A stretch of DNA of 24,134 nucleotides from a virus. The position numbers were made by a program, and so were the translations under genes. The notes below the pieces were generated by a model. The model made no database searches, had not been told where the DNA came from, and saw only the letters and a program-made list of their open reading frames with translations. Location: the IMG/VR virus record IMGVR_UViG_3300044635_000579, positions 1 to 24,134 of that record; one strand, written 5' to 3'. Shown here one piece after another: positions 1 to 7,332 of the stretch; the stretch's first letter is position 1, and each line of letters starts with the position of its first letter.

Positions 1-86
1 AGGATCAGGCGATAGATTACCCCGGCGACCTCGGTTTCGCGTATGTTGCGGCATTGCAGGACGCGCAAATCACATGGGGCCGCTGA
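1..86 (+). CDS. 3' end of an upstream tail-module gene (partial)
   Basis: An open frame enters from the left edge (codons from base 3) and stops with TGA at 84-86. Only 27 residues are visible, ending in ...ALQDAQITWGR. The stop overlaps the next ATG by one base (TGATG), the same coupling used between later genes in this operon, which supports it as a real gene end. The family cannot be recognised from so short a tail. From its position just before a DUF6950 gene and a gpJ-like gene, it is probably a tail-tip assembly protein, but that is inference. Confidence 0.5.
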   Translation, partial: DQAIDYPGDLGFAYVAALQDAQITWGR

Positions 87-505
87 TGATAGCACGCCGC
101 GAAGATTGGCCGTCGAGGCTCGCCGCCGCGCTCGAGGATGCGCGCGACAAGCCGTTCGAGTGGGGCCAGCACGACTGCGGTCTCTTTGCGGGCGACTGCG
201 TGCTGGCGATGACCGACACCGACCCGGTGGCGCTCTATCGCGGCCAGTACACCGACGAGGAGGGCGCGCGCGCCACGATGCTCGCGCTGTCCGGCGGCGG
301 GCTGCGCGCGGTGTGGAGCAAGGCTCTCGGGCCAGCGATGAACAACACGCTGATGGCGAAGCGCGGCGACGTCGTGCTGGTCACCACCGACTACGGCGAG
401 ACCGAGGCCACCGGGATCGTCGCAGGAGCGCGTGTGGCGTGCCTTTCGCAGTCGGGGCTACTGATGATGCCTTCGCGCTGCATCGTCGCTGCCTGGGGCG
501 TCTGA
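86..505 (+). CDS. DUF6950-family tail-module protein
   Basis: This 139-residue protein has the hallmark N-terminal signature of the DUF6950 family: a WP...R....R..PF.WG.HDC core (WGQHDC near residues 28-33) followed by FAGDCVLAMTDTDP. The family is common in phage tail operons just before the tip protein. Its HDC motif recalls the catalytic Cys region of NlpC/P60-like enzymes, so a tail-associated cell-wall role is possible but unproven. I prefer the ATG at 86 because it overlaps the previous stop and has GGGG six bases upstream. An in-frame ATG at 74 would add four residues. The stop at 503-505 overlaps the next ATG by one base. Confidence 0.78.
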   Translation: MIARREDWPSRLAAALEDARDKPFEWGQHDCGLFAGDCVLAMTDTDPVALYRGQYTDEEGARATMLALSGGGLRAVWSKALGPAMNNTLMAKRGDVVLVTTDYGETEATGIVAGARVACLSQSGLLMMPSRCIVAAWGV

Positions 506-3312
506 TGCCGTTTGTTGTCCCGGCTATTGCCGCTGCGGTGAAAATCATCGGGATTGGCGGCGTCGTTTCCGCCAGCCTCGTCGGAATAGTGGGCGGACTT
601 GCGGTTGCAATGACGCTCTCGGCCATCGCCGGGGCGATCTTCCGCCCCAAGCGGCCAAAGCTCTCCGACCCCTTCGCGGGCGCGCAGCGCACGCAGACCG
701 TGCGCGAGCCGATCACGCCGTGGCGCGTGGTCTATGGTCAGGTGCGGACCGGCGGTGCGATCACGTTCCTTCACACCACCGACTCCAATTCCAAGCTCCA
801 CCTCGTCATCACGCTCGCCGGTCATGAGTGCGAGGAGATCGGCGACATCTACTTCGATGACGAAATCGTCCCGCTTGATGGCAGCGGCAACGCTACGGGC
901 AAATACGCCGGATACGTCCGTGTTCAGAAGAAGCTCGGCACCGACGGGCAAACGGCGTTCGCCGACCTCATCACCGAGGCGTCCGACAAGTGGACCGCTG
1001 ACCACCGGCAGCGTGGTCGCGCGTGCATCTACGTCCGCTTGACGCACAATTCCGACCTGTTCGCATCCGGCATCCCGAATATCACGGCGGTGCTGAAGGG
1101 CAAGAAGGTCTACGACCCTCGCACATCCACGACCGCGTGGAGCGCGAACGCGGCGCTCTGCTTGGCCGACTACTTGACCGACCCGATACGCGGTCTCGGC
1201 GTGGACTACGCCACGCGCATCGATGAAGCCGACCTGATCGCCGCCGCGAATATCTGCGACGAAAACGTAACGCTGGCGGCGGGCGGCACCGAAGACAGAT
1301 ACACCATGAATGGCACCTTCGACACCTCGCAGCGCCCGCGTGACATCATCGCATCGATGACTGGCGCAATGGCTGGCCGCGCGTCGCTGGTCGGCGGGAC
1401 ATGGTCGATCTTCGCGGGCGCATACACCGCACCGACCATCACGCTGACCGAGGCTGATCTGCGCGGGCCAATCCGCGTGTCGTCGCGACTGAGCCGTCGC
1501 GATCTCGCCAACGGGGTCAAGGGGACGTTCGTCTCGCCTGACAACAAGTGGCAAGCCTCGGATTTCCCGCCGGTCTCGAATGCCACCTACGTCTCCGACG
1601 ACGGCGGCGAGAAGCTCTGGCGCGATATCGATCTCCCCTTCACGACCAGCGCGGCTACCGCGCAGCGCATCGCGCGCATCGAGCTACGCAAGGCGCGGCA
1701 ACAGATCAGCGTGCAGCTGGCGGCGAAGCTCACCGCGTATCGGCTGGTGCCTGGTGACGTCGTCGGCCTGACCAACACGCGCATGGGCTGGACGGCGAAG
1801 CCCTTCGAGGTCACCGGCTTGCGCTTCGTCACCGATGGCGACGGCAGTCTCGGCGTCGATCTCGATCTGCGCGAGACCGCCTCGACCATCTACGACTGGA
1901 CGGCGGGCACCGACGAGGAAGAAGTCGATCCCGCGCCGGACACCGATCTGCCGAACCCCTTCAGTGTCAGCGCGCCGACGTCGCTGGTCCTGGCGAGCGG
2001 CGACGCCGAGATCCTTCAGCTGGCCGAAGGCTCGGTGATCAGCCGCATCAAGGCCACATGGACCGCGCCGAGCGATGCGCGCGTGGCGAACTACGAACTC
2101 GCCTGGAAGAAGAGCGCCGAAACCGACTGGGATAGCGTCCTGTCCTCGGCGTCGGTCACCGTCGGCTACGTCGCGCCAGTCGAGGACAGCACGGCCTACG
2201 ATGTGCGTGTGCGTTCGATCTCGGGCCTCGGCGTGGTCTCGGGCTGGGTGACGGTGACGGGCCATGTCGTCGAAGGCAAGAGCGCGCCGCCGCCGCGTCC
2301 TGATACGTTCCAGGTCGCGCGTATTGCGGACGGAACGCGGCGCTTCACCTGGAGCCTCGCGAGCCTCCCGGCGGATGTGCGATCCGGCGGCGGCTACCGC
2401 ATCCGCTACAAGACCAGCAGCACGACCGACTGGTCCTCGATGACGGCGCTGCATGAAGGGCTGCTCATCTCATCGCCGTACGAGACGGCGGATCTCGCCA
2501 GCGGAACATATTGGTTTGCCATCAAGACCGTGGATAGCTCGGGCAACGAAAGCACCGACGCGCGCTTCATCGCGTCCGCCGTGCTCGGCGATCCGCCACT
2601 GCGTGATGTGCTGCTCCAGCGGATCGAACAGTCGCTCGTATGGCCGGGGACGAAGACGTCGTGCTTCCTCGACCGAGATAACGCGCTCCACGCGACCAGC
2701 AGCCAGAACTGGTCGAACCTCCCGAGCGCTTGGTCGAGCCTTGCCGCGACCTGGGACAACATCCTTAACAACAACAGCCCGATCCGATACGAGACGCCGG
2801 TCCTCGATCTCGGGGCGGATGTCAATTTCACACCGCTCGTCACTGCTGTCGCCAACGGCACGGTGACGCTGGAGATGAAAACGGGCACTCAAGCCGATGG
2901 CACCGTCACCGGCTCCTGGGTCGCGCTGGCGCTGGTCGAAGGCAAACGCTACGTCCAGATCCGCGCCTCGGTGTCTGACACGACGCCGGTCCTGTCTGGC
3001 CTGACGACAATCATCTCTTCGTCGTCGTATACGGACACCTACGAGGACGTGAACACGGCGACCGAGACGGCGTCGTGGTTCTCTTCGGTCGCGGCGGGTC
3101 ATTTCAAGATCGGGGCGCGCGGCCAGCTGGCGGCGATCAGCACCGCGCGTATCCTGGCCTTGCAGAACGTCGGCGCGGGCTGGTCGTGGGAGTTGATCTC
3201 CAAAACGCAGACAGTAAACAGCGAGCCAGCGGCTGAATTTAAAGTGTATAATTCTTCTGGTACATTGAGCAATGCTACAATCGATGTAGAGCTGCGAGGG
3301 CCACAGGCATGA
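505..3312 (+). CDS. gpJ-like tail tip / host-specificity protein with fibronectin type III domains
   Basis: This 935-residue protein starts at the ATG overlapping the previous stop; the frame is open further upstream but that part is the antisense-like shadow of the DUF6950 gene. The N-terminus (about 1-45) is hydrophobic and Ala/Gly-rich, followed by a conserved tip-protein segment (PITPWRVVYGQVRTGG..., IYFDDEIV, DPIRGLGV) seen in lambda gpJ-type proteins. Two fibronectin III-like repeats follow a PNPF linker, at about residues 485-590 and 595-700, and a beta-rich C-terminal region ends in ATIDVELRG. Known gpJ-type proteins sit at the tail tip and carry the receptor-binding determinants, often in the C-terminal part. 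The last 100 bases are clearly AT-richer than the rest of the gene. It overlaps the fibre gene by ATGA. Confidence 0.87.
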   Translation: MPFVVPAIAAAVKIIGIGGVVSASLVGIVGGLAVAMTLSAIAGAIFRPKRPKLSDPFAGAQRTQTVREPITPWRVVYGQVRTGGAITFLHTTDSNSKLHLVITLAGHECEEIGDIYFDDEIVPLDGSGNATGKYAGYVRVQKKLGTDGQTAFADLITEASDKWTADHRQRGRACIYVRLTHNSDLFASGIPNITAVLKGKKVYDPRTSTTAWSANAALCLADYLTDPIRGLGVDYATRIDEADLIAAANICDENVTLAAGGTEDRYTMNGTFDTSQRPRDIIASMTGAMAGRASLVGGTWSIFAGAYTAPTITLTEADLRGPIRVSSRLSRRDLANGVKGTFVSPDNKWQASDFPPVSNATYVSDDGGEKLWRDIDLPFTTSAATAQRIARIELRKARQQISVQLAAKLTAYRLVPGDVVGLTNTRMGWTAKPFEVTGLRFVTDGDGSLGVDLDLRETASTIYDWTAGTDEEEVDPAPDTDLPNPFSVSAPTSLVLASGDAEILQLAEGSVISRIKATWTAPSDARVANYELAWKKSAETDWDSVLSSASVTVGYVAPVEDSTAYDVRVRSISGLGVVSGWVTVTGHVVEGKSAPPPRPDTFQVARIADGTRRFTWSLASLPADVRSGGGYRIRYKTSSTTDWSSMTALHEGLLISSPYETADLASGTYWFAIKTVDSSGNESTDARFIASAVLGDPPLRDVLLQRIEQSLVWPGTKTSCFLDRDNALHATSSQNWSNLPSAWSSLAATWDNILNNNSPIRYETPVLDLGADVNFTPLVTAVANGTVTLEMKTGTQADGTVTGSWVALALVEGKRYVQIRASVSDTTPVLSGLTTIISSSSYTDTYEDVNTATETASWFSSVAAGHFKIGARGQLAAISTARILALQNVGAGWSWELISKTQTVNSEPAAEFKVYNSSGTLSNATIDVELRGPQA

Positions 3313-4190
3313 CGCTCCCGACGAACGCATCCAAGGCGAACTTGGACAGCGCGACGGACGATCCGAAGCTCGCGCGTCCTGACCTCGCGGACCTGGTGGA
3401 CAAGTTCAATGACTTGCTCACCCACCTCAATCTCAGCACGATCACCAGCGGGCCAGCGTCGATACCGCTCTCGTTGGCAAACGGCGGCACGGGCGCGGCG
3501 ACCGCCGCAGCAGCGCGCACCAACCTCGGCGTCGAGGACGCCACCGAAAGCGCCGCCGGTCGCATCGAGATCGCGACGCAGACCGAAAGCAACAACGGCA
3601 CCGATGACACGCGCGCGCTGACGCCGCTGAAGCTCGCGAGCATCTCGCCGGCGTCGGTGACCTACTCGACCAGCGACCAGATCCTCATCCTCGACGCAAG
3701 CGACAGCAATAAGCTGAAGCGCGCGACGGTGACGACGGGCAAGGTTCTCCAGGTCATCAACACGACGAGCAGCGCCGTCGCCACGAACACGACGGCGATG
3801 CCCTACGACGACACCATCCCGCAGAACACGGAAGGCGCGGAACTGATGACGGCGACGATCACGCCGTCGAACTCGAGCAACAAGCTTCGCATCGACGTCA
3901 CCGTGTTCTGTGCCTCGTCGTTCGGCGACATGGTGGTCGCGCTGTTCCAGGACAGCACCGCGAATGCGCTGGCGGCGGGCGGGCATGACATCATCAACCG
4001 CGCCAACGCGATGATCGAGATATCGTTCAGTCACTACATGACCGCCGGCACGACGTCCGCCACGACGTTCAAGGTGCGCGGCGGGCAGAGCAATGCGGGA
4101 TCGACCTTCACCTTCAACGGCGACAACGGCGCGCGGCTGTTCGGCGGCGTCATGTCGTCCTCGATCACCGTCACCGAGATCGCAGCATGA
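3309..4190 (+). CDS. Tail fibre protein
   Basis: This 293-residue protein has two segments typical of phage tail fibres. One is a GGTGA-type motif ending in ARTNLGV (residues 59-75), and the other is RIEIATQTESNNGTDDTRALTP (about 85-106), both common in trimeric fibre shafts. The C-terminal half (about 140-293) is rich in Thr, Ser and Asn with alternating hydrophobic residues, as expected for a beta-sandwich tip domain that would bind host or decorate the particle. No chaperone or peptidase domain is evident. The start overlaps the gpJ stop and the stop overlaps the next ATG, both as ATGA, so it is translationally coupled on both sides. The receptor cannot be predicted. Confidence 0.82.
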   Translation: MTLPTNASKANLDSATDDPKLARPDLADLVDKFNDLLTHLNLSTITSGPASIPLSLANGGTGAATAAAARTNLGVEDATESAAGRIEIATQTESNNGTDDTRALTPLKLASISPASVTYSTSDQILILDASDSNKLKRATVTTGKVLQVINTTSSAVATNTTAMPYDDTIPQNTEGAELMTATITPSNSSNKLRIDVTVFCASSFGDMVVALFQDSTANALAAGGHDIINRANAMIEISFSHYMTAGTTSATTFKVRGGQSNAGSTFTFNGDNGARLFGGVMSSSITVTEIAA

Positions 4191-4405
4191 GCGATCACAT
4201 AGACCCGCGCGATTTCGGTCGCCTAGAAGCCGAGGTCGCCGCGCTCAACAAATCTGTCGAGGCGATGGCCGCAGACCTCAGGGCCGTGCGTTCTGCACTC
4301 GACGCAGCGGGCGGTGGCTGGCGGGTGCTGATCGCTGTCGGCGCGGTATCCGGCGCAGTGACGGCGCTGCTGGTCAAGCTCCTGCCATTCCTGCCGCTGC
4401 GCTGA
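4187..4405 (+). CDS. Small coiled-coil/membrane protein, possible holin-like or XhlA-like protein
   Basis: The 72-residue product has a charged, heptad-like N-terminal helix (about residues 10-42, FGRLEAEVAALNKSVEAMAAD) followed by one hydrophobic segment (about 46-70, VLIAVGAVSGAVTALLVKLLPFL) and a short basic end. This coiled-coil plus C-terminal anchor layout resembles the XhlA class of holin-associated proteins and other small phage membrane proteins. It lies between the fibre gene and the metallophosphoesterase, about 1.4 kb before the clear 3TM holin, so it may be a second membrane factor in lysis. Identity rests on architecture only. Starts and stops overlap both neighbours (ATGA, TGATG). 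Confidence 0.6.
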   Translation: MSDHIDPRDFGRLEAEVAALNKSVEAMAADLRAVRSALDAAGGGWRVLIAVGAVSGAVTALLVKLLPFLPLR

Positions 4406-5622
4406 TGCCGACGCCGCCGATCTCGCGGGCCGAGGCTCACCGCCGCATCGACGCCATCGAACAGGCGCTGCGCGAGGGCGGCACTCCAATGGGGGTGATG
4501 TCGAGGCCAGGGACTCGGTCCGCCGCGCGTGTCGCGTGGGACCGGCTCGGTCTGCGGCAGAGCGTGGACAGGGCGTCGGTGGAAAAGATTGAGGCGGCAG
4601 CAGGTCGGCAGATCGACTGGTCTCTGTCGCCCGACGCCCGAATCGCCAACGATGCGACGCCGAGGCCGCGCTTTGATCCGCCGTCGATCCCAGACGCAGA
4701 CGTCCCGGTCGAAGAGCTGATCGAGAAGCTTGAGCGCAACTATCGCCGCCGTGCCGAGCACAAGGCAGCGAAGACATGGGCGCGGTTCACCCTGCACGAC
4801 GACGGTCCGTATTGCCTCGCGGTGGTGGGCGATCCGCACCTCGATGACCCAGGCACCGACTGGGGGCTGCTGCGCCAGCATCACAAGCTCATGCGCCGCG
4901 CGCATGTCCATGGCGTGTGCCTTGGCGACGTCGTGAACAATTGGGCGGGCCGCTTGCAGCGCCTCTACGCCGAGCAAGAGGTGACGCGCACACAGGGCTG
5001 GAAGCTCGCGCAGTGGTTCTTCGTGACGGTGCCGTGGCTGGTAATCTGCAAGGGCAACCATGACCTGTGGTCAAGCTCGCACGGCACGGGCGATCCGCTC
5101 GACTGGATGTCGCGCGGTGGAGCCATGCTCGAGGACTGGTCTGCGCAGTTCGAGGTCGCGACGCCAGCGGGCCACGCCGTCCGCATCTGGGCGGCGCACG
5201 ATTTCAAAGGGACGTCGATCTACAATCCGCTGCACGGGCCGATGCGCGCGGCCAAGTTCAGCGGCGGAGATGCTGACGTCTACGTCGCGGGCCATCAGCA
5301 CCATTGGGAACTATTCAACGGCGAAGACGCGAACAAGTCGTCGCGTCCGTTCTGGCTCGCGCGGGCGCGCGGATACAAGTTCCTGGACGCCTACGCCGAC
5401 CAGCACCAGTTCGGCTCTCAGAAGCACGGCGCGACGATTGGCATTGTGGTCGATCCGACACGCGAGGGACCGGCGGCTCTGCATTGCTATGCCGACCTGG
5501 CCGAAGCCGTCGAGATCATGGAATGGAAGCGCGCGCGGTGGGAGGCGGCAGCATGCCACGACGCAAAGCCGGATACGACGACCCCGACTGGCAAGAAGCC
5601 GCCTCGCACACGGGAGAGATGA
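4405..5622 (+). CDS. Calcineurin-like metallophosphoesterase
   Basis: This 405-residue protein carries the complete metallophosphoesterase signature in order: GDPHLD (142-147), GDVVNNW (174-180), KGNHD (216-220), AHDFKG (264-269) and GHQHHW (296-301). These Asp, His and Asn residues bind the two-metal centre in this superfamily, whose members cleave phosphomonoesters, phosphodiesters or nucleotides. Residues 1-130 form an N-terminal extension with a helical, possibly HTH-like start (SRAEAHRRIDAIEQAL). The start ATG overlaps the previous stop by one base. An earlier in-frame start would overlap two genes and is not credible. The substrate is unknown. Its place between tail and lysis genes suggests late expression. 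Confidence 0.85.
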   Translation: MPTPPISRAEAHRRIDAIEQALREGGTPMGVMSRPGTRSAARVAWDRLGLRQSVDRASVEKIEAAAGRQIDWSLSPDARIANDATPRPRFDPPSIPDADVPVEELIEKLERNYRRRAEHKAAKTWARFTLHDDGPYCLAVVGDPHLDDPGTDWGLLRQHHKLMRRAHVHGVCLGDVVNNWAGRLQRLYAEQEVTRTQGWKLAQWFFVTVPWLVICKGNHDLWSSSHGTGDPLDWMSRGGAMLEDWSAQFEVATPAGHAVRIWAAHDFKGTSIYNPLHGPMRAAKFSGGDADVYVAGHQHHWELFNGEDANKSSRPFWLARARGYKFLDAYADQHQFGSQKHGATIGIVVDPTREGPAALHCYADLAEAVEIMEWKRARWEAAACHDAKPDTTTPTGKKPPRTRER

Positions 5623-5637
5623 TGCAGGGCTCCATCC

Positions 5638-5853
5638 ATGAGCTACGATCCTCCGATCCGCCAGGAAAGCCGTTTGAGCCGCAGCGCGGGCCGCTCGGCT
5701 TCTGCATCGACCCGGCGGCGTATCGCGCCGGCGGTCGTCGTCGTCGCGTGGCTGCGCGTCGGCGAACCGATCCCTGATGGCTGGCGCGTCGCCGCGCAAC
5801 GGGTGACGCATCACCATCGACATGCCTTCCTCATCGAACAGGTGACACCATGA
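5638..5853 (+). CDS. Small hypothetical protein, possibly frameshifted
   Basis: A 71-codon frame whose second half (AWLRVGEPIPDGWRVAAQRV...HAFLIEQV) reads like a conserved small phage protein, while its first half is low-complexity Ser/Arg. The stop overlaps the holin start by ATGA, which supports the 3' end. A different frame (5619-5777) begins with an ATGATG that overlaps the metallophosphoesterase stop and looks the more natural N-terminus. The two frames meet around 5733-5748, a GTCGTCGTCGTC run. The true gene could therefore be 5619-5853 with a +1 shift, or simply this frame. Function unknown. Confidence 0.5.
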   Translation: MSYDPPIRQESRLSRSAGRSASASTRRRIAPAVVVVAWLRVGEPIPDGWRVAAQRVTHHHRHAFLIEQVTP

Positions 5854-6239
5854 TCGCAGCCCTCCTTCCCGCGCTCGTTCCCATCTTGGGCAAGGCTCTC
5901 GGAAATCTCATCCCCGACGCCACAGCCCGCGCCCAGGCCGAGGCCGAGGTCGCGAAGCAGCTGCTCGCGTCCAGCGCAGAACTTGAGCGCGCGGCGGGCG
6001 AGATTGTGCTGGCCGAAGCACGCAGCGAGCATTTCCTGGCCGCGTGCTGGAGGCCGATCTTGATGCTGACGTTCGGCGGGCTGATCGTGGCGCGCTGGCT
6101 CGGCTACAGTGCGCCGGGCATCTCGGAGGCCGAGGTGTTGAAGCTCTGGGACATCGTGCAGCTTGGACTCGGCGGCTATGTCATCGGACGCAGCGCCGAG
6201 AAGATCGCGCCGCAGATCGTGGCGGCGATCAAGAAATGA
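5850..6239 (+). CDS. 3TM holin of the gene-transfer-agent type
   Basis: This 129-residue protein matches the family of three-transmembrane holins first described for gene-transfer-agent release (PF11351). It has an N-terminal hydrophobic helix (about 1-20), a central amphipathic helix with many Ala/Glu, the conserved WRPILMLTFGG segment (67-77) at the start of the second membrane span, and the C-terminal GGYVIGRSAEK motif (about 108-118). Such proteins oligomerise in the inner membrane to release or trigger the endolysin. It is coupled by ATGA to both the upstream small gene and the downstream endopeptidase, forming a holin-endolysin pair. Confidence 0.88.
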   Translation: MIAALLPALVPILGKALGNLIPDATARAQAEAEVAKQLLASSAELERAAGEIVLAEARSEHFLAACWRPILMLTFGGLIVARWLGYSAPGISEAEVLKLWDIVQLGLGGYVIGRSAEKIAPQIVAAIKK

Positions 6240-6616
6240 GCCTGACGCCGCGCGACCGGAAACGCCTAGAAGGCGTCCATCCTGACCTCGTCCGTGTGGT
6301 CGAGCGCGCGTCGCTCGGCAAGGTGCGCTTCATCGTCACCGAGGGTCTTAGGACGATGGAACGCCAGGCGCAGCTAGCGCGCGAGGGCCGCTCGCAGACC
6401 ATGCGCTCGCGGCACCTCACCGGCCACGCGGTCGATCTCGCGGTGCTTGATGAGGCGGGCAAAGCGCGCTGGGATGCGCCGGCATACCGCACGCTCGCCG
6501 CCGAGGTGAAGGCGGCGGCGGCGGTGGAGGGTGTGCCTGTCGAGTGGGGCGGGGATTGGCGAAGCTTCTTCGACGGGCCGCATTTTCAGCTGCCGTGGGC
6601 GAGTTATCCGGCCTAG
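6236..6616 (+). CDS. M15-family endolysin (L-alanyl-D-glutamate / D-Ala-D-Ala-type peptidase)
   Basis: This 126-residue single-domain protein has the M15 (VanY/T5 endolysin) zinc-peptidase layout: a TEGLRTMERQ region near 35-44, SRHLTGHAVDLAV with the putative zinc ligands H60 and D67, the EWGGDW segment (103-108), and GPHFQL with the third ligand H116. The family cuts peptide cross-links of peptidoglycan, so this is the probable lysis enzyme partnering the 3TM holin. It has no signal peptide, so it needs the holin to reach the wall. Start overlaps the holin stop by ATGA. Its TAG stop shares the palindrome CTAG (6613-6616) with the stop of the convergent minus-strand gene. Confidence 0.9.
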   Translation: MSLTPRDRKRLEGVHPDLVRVVERASLGKVRFIVTEGLRTMERQAQLAREGRSQTMRSRHLTGHAVDLAVLDEAGKARWDAPAYRTLAAEVKAAAAVEGVPVEWGGDWRSFFDGPHFQLPWASYPA

Positions 6617-6879
6617 CTATATCCCGACTTGTCGCGCGCCTCGATCTCCATCGGGTGCCGCCAGTATCCATACCGCGCCAGCCACCAGAGATACCGCGCC
6701 GTGAAGCCTAGCGCGCCGTACCGCTCGATCTGCTCTAGGTGAACCTCCTCATGCGCGACGAGCCCGTGGTCCGGTGGCCACGTCGCGTAGTAAGCGACGC
6801 GCCAGGGCATCGTGATCGCCTCGTAGCCGGTGGCGCGCAGCCACCAGCGGATGACGAGCGGGGCGGGGCGGTGTGTCAT
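6613..6879 (-). CDS. Small HExxH-containing protein, metallopeptidase-like
   Basis: An 88-residue basic, aromatic-rich protein with HEEVHLEQ (43-50), a gluzincin-style HExxH motif, followed by a WRHPMEIEAR segment (about 73-82) that could give the third Glu ligand. Small phage proteins with this combination are frequent and usually left unnamed. Whether they are active peptidases is not known. It is the last gene of the minus-strand operon and its start overlaps the previous stop by ATGA. Unlike its neighbours it lacks a clear GGAGG upstream, so it probably relies on translational coupling. Confidence 0.68.
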   Translation of the reverse strand: MTHRPAPLVIRWWLRATGYEAITMPWRVAYYATWPPDHGLVAHEEVHLEQIERYGALGFTARYLWWLARYGYWRHPMEIEARDKSGYS

Positions 6880-7094
6880 GGGGTGGCCGCATCGTGGATG
6901 ACGTACTTTTCGAAAATCCAGACGTCATCAACCCAGATCCCGGCAAACTTTTTGTCGTGCTTCTGGGCCGTGATGTAGGCGGCGCATTGTTCTGCCAACT
7001 TTCGGTCAGCATAGACCCTGTAGACCCAATCTATGGTATCCAAGTCGATGGAGCATCCCTTGATAACCACGAGCCAGACGACGTTCTTGGTCAT
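6876..7094 (-). CDS. Small hypothetical protein, paralogue A of a tandem pair
   Basis: A 72-residue protein: beta-like start (NVVWLVVIKGC), a conserved block VYRVYADRKLAEQC, then HDKKFAGIWVDDVWI and an acidic end. About 64 percent of residues are identical to the neighbouring gene at 7091-7309, with no gaps, so the pair arose by tandem duplication. The layout (strand, helix with LAEQ, terminal strand) resembles the many small alpha/beta phage proteins of the DUF7336 kind, but I cannot assign the family firmly. GC content is visibly lower than in the structural genes. ATGA overlaps link it to both neighbours. Function unknown. Confidence 0.72.
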   Translation of the reverse strand: MTKNVVWLVVIKGCSIDLDTIDWVYRVYADRKLAEQCAAYITAQKHDKKFAGIWVDDVWIFEKYVIHDAATP

Positions 7095-7106
7095 GGCTTG
7101 GCCTCC
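7091..7106 (-). repeat. Junction repeat, copy 1 (core only)
   Basis: TCATGGCTTGGCCTCC on the plus strand; on the minus strand it reads GGAGGCCAAGCCATGA, so it holds the ribosome site, the end of one gene (EAKP and stop) and the start of the next. Confidence 0.75.
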
Positions 7107-7309
7107 TCGTCTAAGACATACTCGTCTGAGATCCAGGCGTCATTAACCCAAATCCCGTCGAACTTCTTGTCGTGATTTTGGACCGCGATGTATTTGAGAC
7201 ATTGTTCTGCCAACTTTCTGTCAGCATAGACCCTGTAGACCGTCCTCCTGGTATGTCCTTCAATGAAGCATCCCTCGATGAACACCAACCAAACGACTTT
7301 CTTGGTCAT
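7091..7309 (-). CDS. Small hypothetical protein, paralogue B of a tandem pair
   Basis: A 72-residue paralogue of the gene at 6876-7094, same length, sharing the block VYRVYADRKLAEQC and the HDKKF..GIWV.D.WI segment. The differences cluster at residues 12-23 and at the C-terminus, which suggests that the central block is the constrained part. It ends in ...EEAKP, and the bases encoding that end contain the GGAGG used by the next gene, as at three other junctions in this cluster. Lower GC than the flanking head and tail genes. Function unknown. Confidence 0.72.
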   Translation of the reverse strand: MTKKVVWLVFIEGCFIEGHTRRTVYRVYADRKLAEQCLKYIAVQNHDKKFDGIWVNDAWISDEYVLDEEAKP

Positions 7310-7332
7310 GGCTTGACCTCCAGCGCGGCGCG
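7306..7332 (-). repeat. Junction repeat, copy 2
   Basis: The core with one change (GACCTCC for GGCCTCC) plus the extension AGCGCGGCGCG. It encodes RAALEVKP and a stop, and serves as the ribosome site of the 7091-7309 gene. Confidence 0.75.

Noticed and set aside
43-504. N-terminal extension of the gpJ-like protein to position 43
   Set aside because: It would overlap the whole DUF6950 gene; the ATG at 505 overlaps the previous stop as elsewhere in the operon.
391-1554. 387-codon minus-strand frame inside the gpJ-like gene
   Set aside because: Composition is Arg/Asp-rich shadow sequence, opposite a clear tail gene, with no ribosome site or domain.
5619-5777. Separate 52-codon gene after the metallophosphoesterase
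   Set aside because: Not listed as its own gene because its Arg-rich end looks out of frame; treated as a possible first half of a frameshifted gene.
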